From contig NZ_JUHH01000001.1 of NCBI RefSeq assembly GCF_000799735.1, forward strand, positions 1,798,001-1,862,000: a stretch of 64,000 nucleotides of DNA, read 5' to 3'. How positions within the stretch are numbered: the stretch's first letter is position 1; each line of letters starts with the position of its first letter. The position numbers and the translations under genes are program-made. The notes beneath the pieces are model-generated. The model did not search any database. It was not told the DNA's origin and saw only the letters and a list, made by a program, of their open reading frames with translations. Positions 62,215 to 64,000 of this stretch are shown here, piece after piece. The stretch is from Methylotenera sp. G11. GTDB lineage: Bacteria; Pseudomonadota; Gammaproteobacteria; Burkholderiales; Methylophilaceae.

Positions 62215-62569
62215 GATGTTCTACATTTTCCTGATGATTGATCAATCGGCAATTGTTTTTAAGCGCTGTGCCAGCGAGGGCAAAAACATTTTTGGCGTTT
62301 GCATCCAGCCTGGCGGGATAGGTATATTCGACAGCCCTTTGATGTAATAGCGGGTTTTCATTCAATACGCCAGCCAGGTTGAATTCCCGGAGTCCATTTT
62401 TAGCAATCAGGGAATTCAAATGAACGACCTCTGCGGGTAGCGACTCAGTGGCGCCGGCATTTTCCTTAAAAGCCTGCATCAGTAATATGGGGTTGAATGC
62501 CTGAGTGAATTTGAGTGATGAGAAAATAAAAAACATTATGCCAAGTATGTAGATAATGTTTCTTTTCAT
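62201..62569 (-). CDS. Small exported protein of unknown function
   Basis: A 122-residue product with a basic start and a hydrophobic N-terminal segment (IIYILGIMFFIFSSL) that is a signal peptide or anchor. The body contains YTYPARLDANAKNVFALAG, which may be a surface-exposed conserved patch. No family was recognised. The end overlaps the start of the following membrane-protein gene on the same strand, so the two are probably expressed and work together. Confidence 0.7.
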   Translation of the reverse strand: MKRNIIYILGIMFFIFSSLKFTQAFNPILLMQAFKENAGATESLPAEVVHLNSLIAKNGLREFNLAGVLNENPLLHQRAVEYTYPARLDANAKNVFALAGTALKNNCRLINHQENVEHHVCE

Positions 62570-62739
62570 AAAAAAATATCCAAATTCTAAAGTTGTTGGA
62601 AAATATTTATTCTAATTTCATTAAGGCCGTAAATGACAAATGGCAGGTTTCAGGTGAGCCGTGATGGGTGCAATGATAACGCATAATCAAGCTAGCCTTG
62701 ATATTGAACTGGGCTGATGACTGGTGTGATCTAACGGCA

Positions 62740-62828
62740 TGGTGCGGGTAAGGCCTAAGCGTGATTTAATTTGAAGACTAGGGTTGGGAGCTTGGGAAGC
62801 TAGCGTTCTACCATTGAACTACACCCGC
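62740..62828 (-). tRNA. Abnormal tRNA-Gly(CCC)-like gene, probably degenerate
   Basis: On the minus strand the 5' part reads as a normal glycine tRNA: acceptor G-C-G-G-G-U-G, D arm GTTC/GAAC, anticodon loop TTCCCAA with CCC at 62796-62794. The far end T-A-C-C-C-G-C-A-C-C-A pairs with the acceptor and encodes CCA. But the total is 89 nt, the anticodon stem has two mismatches, and the T arm is broken: CCTAG and TAGG are about 20 nt apart instead of 7, and the TTCAAAT loop is displaced. It is either a decayed gene or a tRNA disrupted by an insertion. The rest of 62570-63097 has no gene. Confidence 0.5.
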
Positions 62829-62909
62829 ATTGAAGTATTATTTTACTTTAATTTTGGATGATTCTGGCTGACTATGCTGGAAGTGTTGTAAAAACCTGCG
62901 CTAAACAGA

Positions 62910-62996
62910 TTTATCATACAGTTCGGGAGAGATTGTCTCGGCAGTAATTAACCACTGTTTACACACAGTTTAAAGACACCCTCTGATAGTGTAAAT
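62910..62996. repeat. Left inverted repeat of the terminal cassette
   Basis: These 87 bp match the reverse complement of 63915-64000 with about seven differences and one gap. Inside it, 62927-62984 is itself an imperfect palindrome-bounded unit. The core reads T-A-A-T-T-A-A-C-C-A-C-T-G-T-T-T-A-C-A-C. Confidence 0.92.
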
Positions 62997-63097
62997 GTAT
63001 TAACCCATGCAAAAGAGTACAGCATTAAAGCTTTAGCAAAGCTAGTGAACTCAGTGTAAGCTAGGATATTAAATTTAACTAAAAAGAGGCAACAATA

Positions 63098-63910
63098 ATG
63101 ACAAAAATGTTGAAGTGGTTGGGGATAATTTTTCTAGTTTTGATTGTAATTGGAATGATTGCAGGTAAAAAAGAAGGTGTGAAAGAAGAAGGAAATACAT
63201 CCAGCAGTAATGAATTAGTAAATAACAACACTGAGGCAGCTAAATATGTTTTGAATGAAAAAGAGAAAAAAGTATTCAATGCTATGTTGCAAGATGATGT
63301 TGATAGTTTTCTCGATGGTGGCGACAGTATGTTGTCTGATGGTTTAATTGTTACTACCTCATTAGAGGTGGCAAAAGCATATGAAGATAACCAAGTTGGA
63401 GCAGACCAGAAATACTATAAAAAAGATATTTTAATTAGTGGGAAAATCGAAGGTATTAATAGTGGTCTTGGTAATGAGCCGTATATAACACTTAATGGTA
63501 CAAATCCATTTTTAGCACCACAGATTCATTTTGATAATCCAAATATTGACAAGATTGCTAGCCTATCAAAAGGTCAAAAAATGACATTTGTTTGCATGGG
63601 GAATGGTGCCGTTGTTAGTGCTCCAATGTTTAAAGATTGTCAATTAGCAGAAGAATTTGTTATTAACAAAATTGAAAAAATTAAACCACAAGTACAAGAA
63701 TTTTTGCGTGGTGAAAAACCTAGAACTGAATTGGTAGGTAAGCTAACGTTTATATCAATAGCAGTAGCAAGGTTGTTACCAGATAATTCCAAATGCTACT
63801 CAGGCGGTAAAAATTGTGCGAAAGAAATTCAAGAACTATTTGATAAAACACCAAAAGAAGATATGAAAAAAATTCACACTGAAATGCAGCAATTGGGATT
63901 AAAAGTATAA
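63098..63910 (+). CDS. Low-GC cassette gene: membrane-anchored protein with possible OB-fold domain
   Basis: A 270-residue protein with one N-terminal helix (LKWLGIIFLVLIVIGMIAG), a Lys/Glu/Ser/Asn linker, and a domain near 105-185. The domain shows DILISGKIEGI, PYITLNG, IHFDN, LSKGQKMTFVCMGNG and a following D-C. That pattern resembles the tRNA_anti-like OB-fold family found in lipoproteins and exported proteins; the match is by eye. The C-terminal third has a cysteine pair (KCYSGGKNC). Codon use is much more AT-rich than the neighbouring genes, with AAGAGG ahead of the start. It fills the space between two inverted repeats and looks acquired. Confidence 0.75.
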   Translation: MTKMLKWLGIIFLVLIVIGMIAGKKEGVKEEGNTSSSNELVNNNTEAAKYVLNEKEKKVFNAMLQDDVDSFLDGGDSMLSDGLIVTTSLEVAKAYEDNQVGADQKYYKKDILISGKIEGINSGLGNEPYITLNGTNPFLAPQIHFDNPNIDKIASLSKGQKMTFVCMGNGAVVSAPMFKDCQLAEEFVINKIEKIKPQVQEFLRGEKPRTELVGKLTFISIAVARLLPDNSKCYSGGKNCAKEIQELFDKTPKEDMKKIHTEMQQLGLKV

Positions 63911-63914
63911 AAAA

Positions 63915-64000
63915 ATTTATACTATGAGAGGGTGTTCTTCAACTGTGTGTAAACAGTGGTTAATTACTGCCGGACACTCTCTCCCGAACTGTATGATAAA
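63915..64000. repeat. Right inverted repeat of the terminal cassette (may continue past the window)
   Basis: The reverse complement matches 62910-62996. It begins 4 bp after the cassette gene's stop. The unit 63926-63983 has 12-bp ends, GAGAGGGTGTTC and GGACACTCTCTC, which pair imperfectly. The repeat still matches at the last base shown, so its outer end is not seen. Confidence 0.9.

Overview
The window is a chromosomal segment of a betaproteobacterium, most likely an obligate or near-obligate methylotroph of the Methylophilaceae (Methylotenera-like). The clues are a stand-alone pqqA gene, betaproteobacterial gene orders (hemC-hemD-hemX-hemY, aroQ-accB-accC-prmA, rpmH-rnpA-yidD-yidC-mnmE, mnmG-rsmG-parA-parB-atp operon), a phosphoketolase/acetate-kinase pair, and an SHP-type cytochrome c. 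The genus is inferred from gene content and sequence feel; no database was searched.

Layout. 0-11 kb is housekeeping: the end of the haem pathway block, a flavin/2Fe-2S reductase, fxsA, a thiol-redox group (cutA-dsbD-tlpA-like), then aroQ, accBC, prmA and a zinc-ribbon membrane protein. A 23-residue pqqA lies at 11.16 kb. 11.4-18.3 kb runs mostly on the minus strand: oxyR, a TerC-family gene, htpX, nhaR (plus strand), a large DUF2339 membrane protein and pilU. 18.3-30.3 kb is the replication-origin region: dnaA, dnaN, gyrB and a UPF0158 gene point left, while rpmH, rnpA, yidD, yidC and mnmE point right. The strand switch at about 24.7 kb, DnaA-box-like sites and three perfect parS sites (plus one near-perfect one) mark the origin and the chromosome-segregation centre. 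30.3-42.2 kb holds mnmG, rsmG, parAB and the complete atpIBEFHAGDC operon. 42.2-62.6 kb holds glmU, glmS, ald, a 2'-5' RNA ligase homologue, a CAP-domain protein, ackA-xfp, yaeQ, ettA, an SDR, dsbA, a SPOR protein, argS, priA and two envelope-type genes. The last 1.3 kb looks foreign: an abnormal tRNA-Gly(CCC)-like gene, then a low-GC gene for an exported OB-fold-like protein enclosed by ~86-bp inverted repeats that run to the window edge.

The most unusual structures are these. (1) The dnaA-dnaN intergenic region (193 bp, four differences) is duplicated as a direct repeat 4.34 kb away, upstream of pilU, with its DnaA-box-like sites. (2) An inverted-repeat-bounded single-gene cassette sits next to a disrupted tRNA. 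(3) A parS site lies at the centre of a 34-bp perfect palindrome that can also act as a terminator. (4) A strong hairpin separates atpE from atpF. (5) The last 47 bp of ettA are copied just downstream, next to a 32-bp perfect inverted repeat.

How the genes work together: ParAB and the parS sites organise the origin region set up by DnaA/DnaN/GyrB. The ATP synthase operon supplies energy. Xfp with AckA could turn the sugar phosphates of the ribulose monophosphate cycle into acetyl phosphate and acetate plus ATP. DsbA, DsbD and the TlpA-like protein handle periplasmic thiol chemistry, which c-type cytochromes need.
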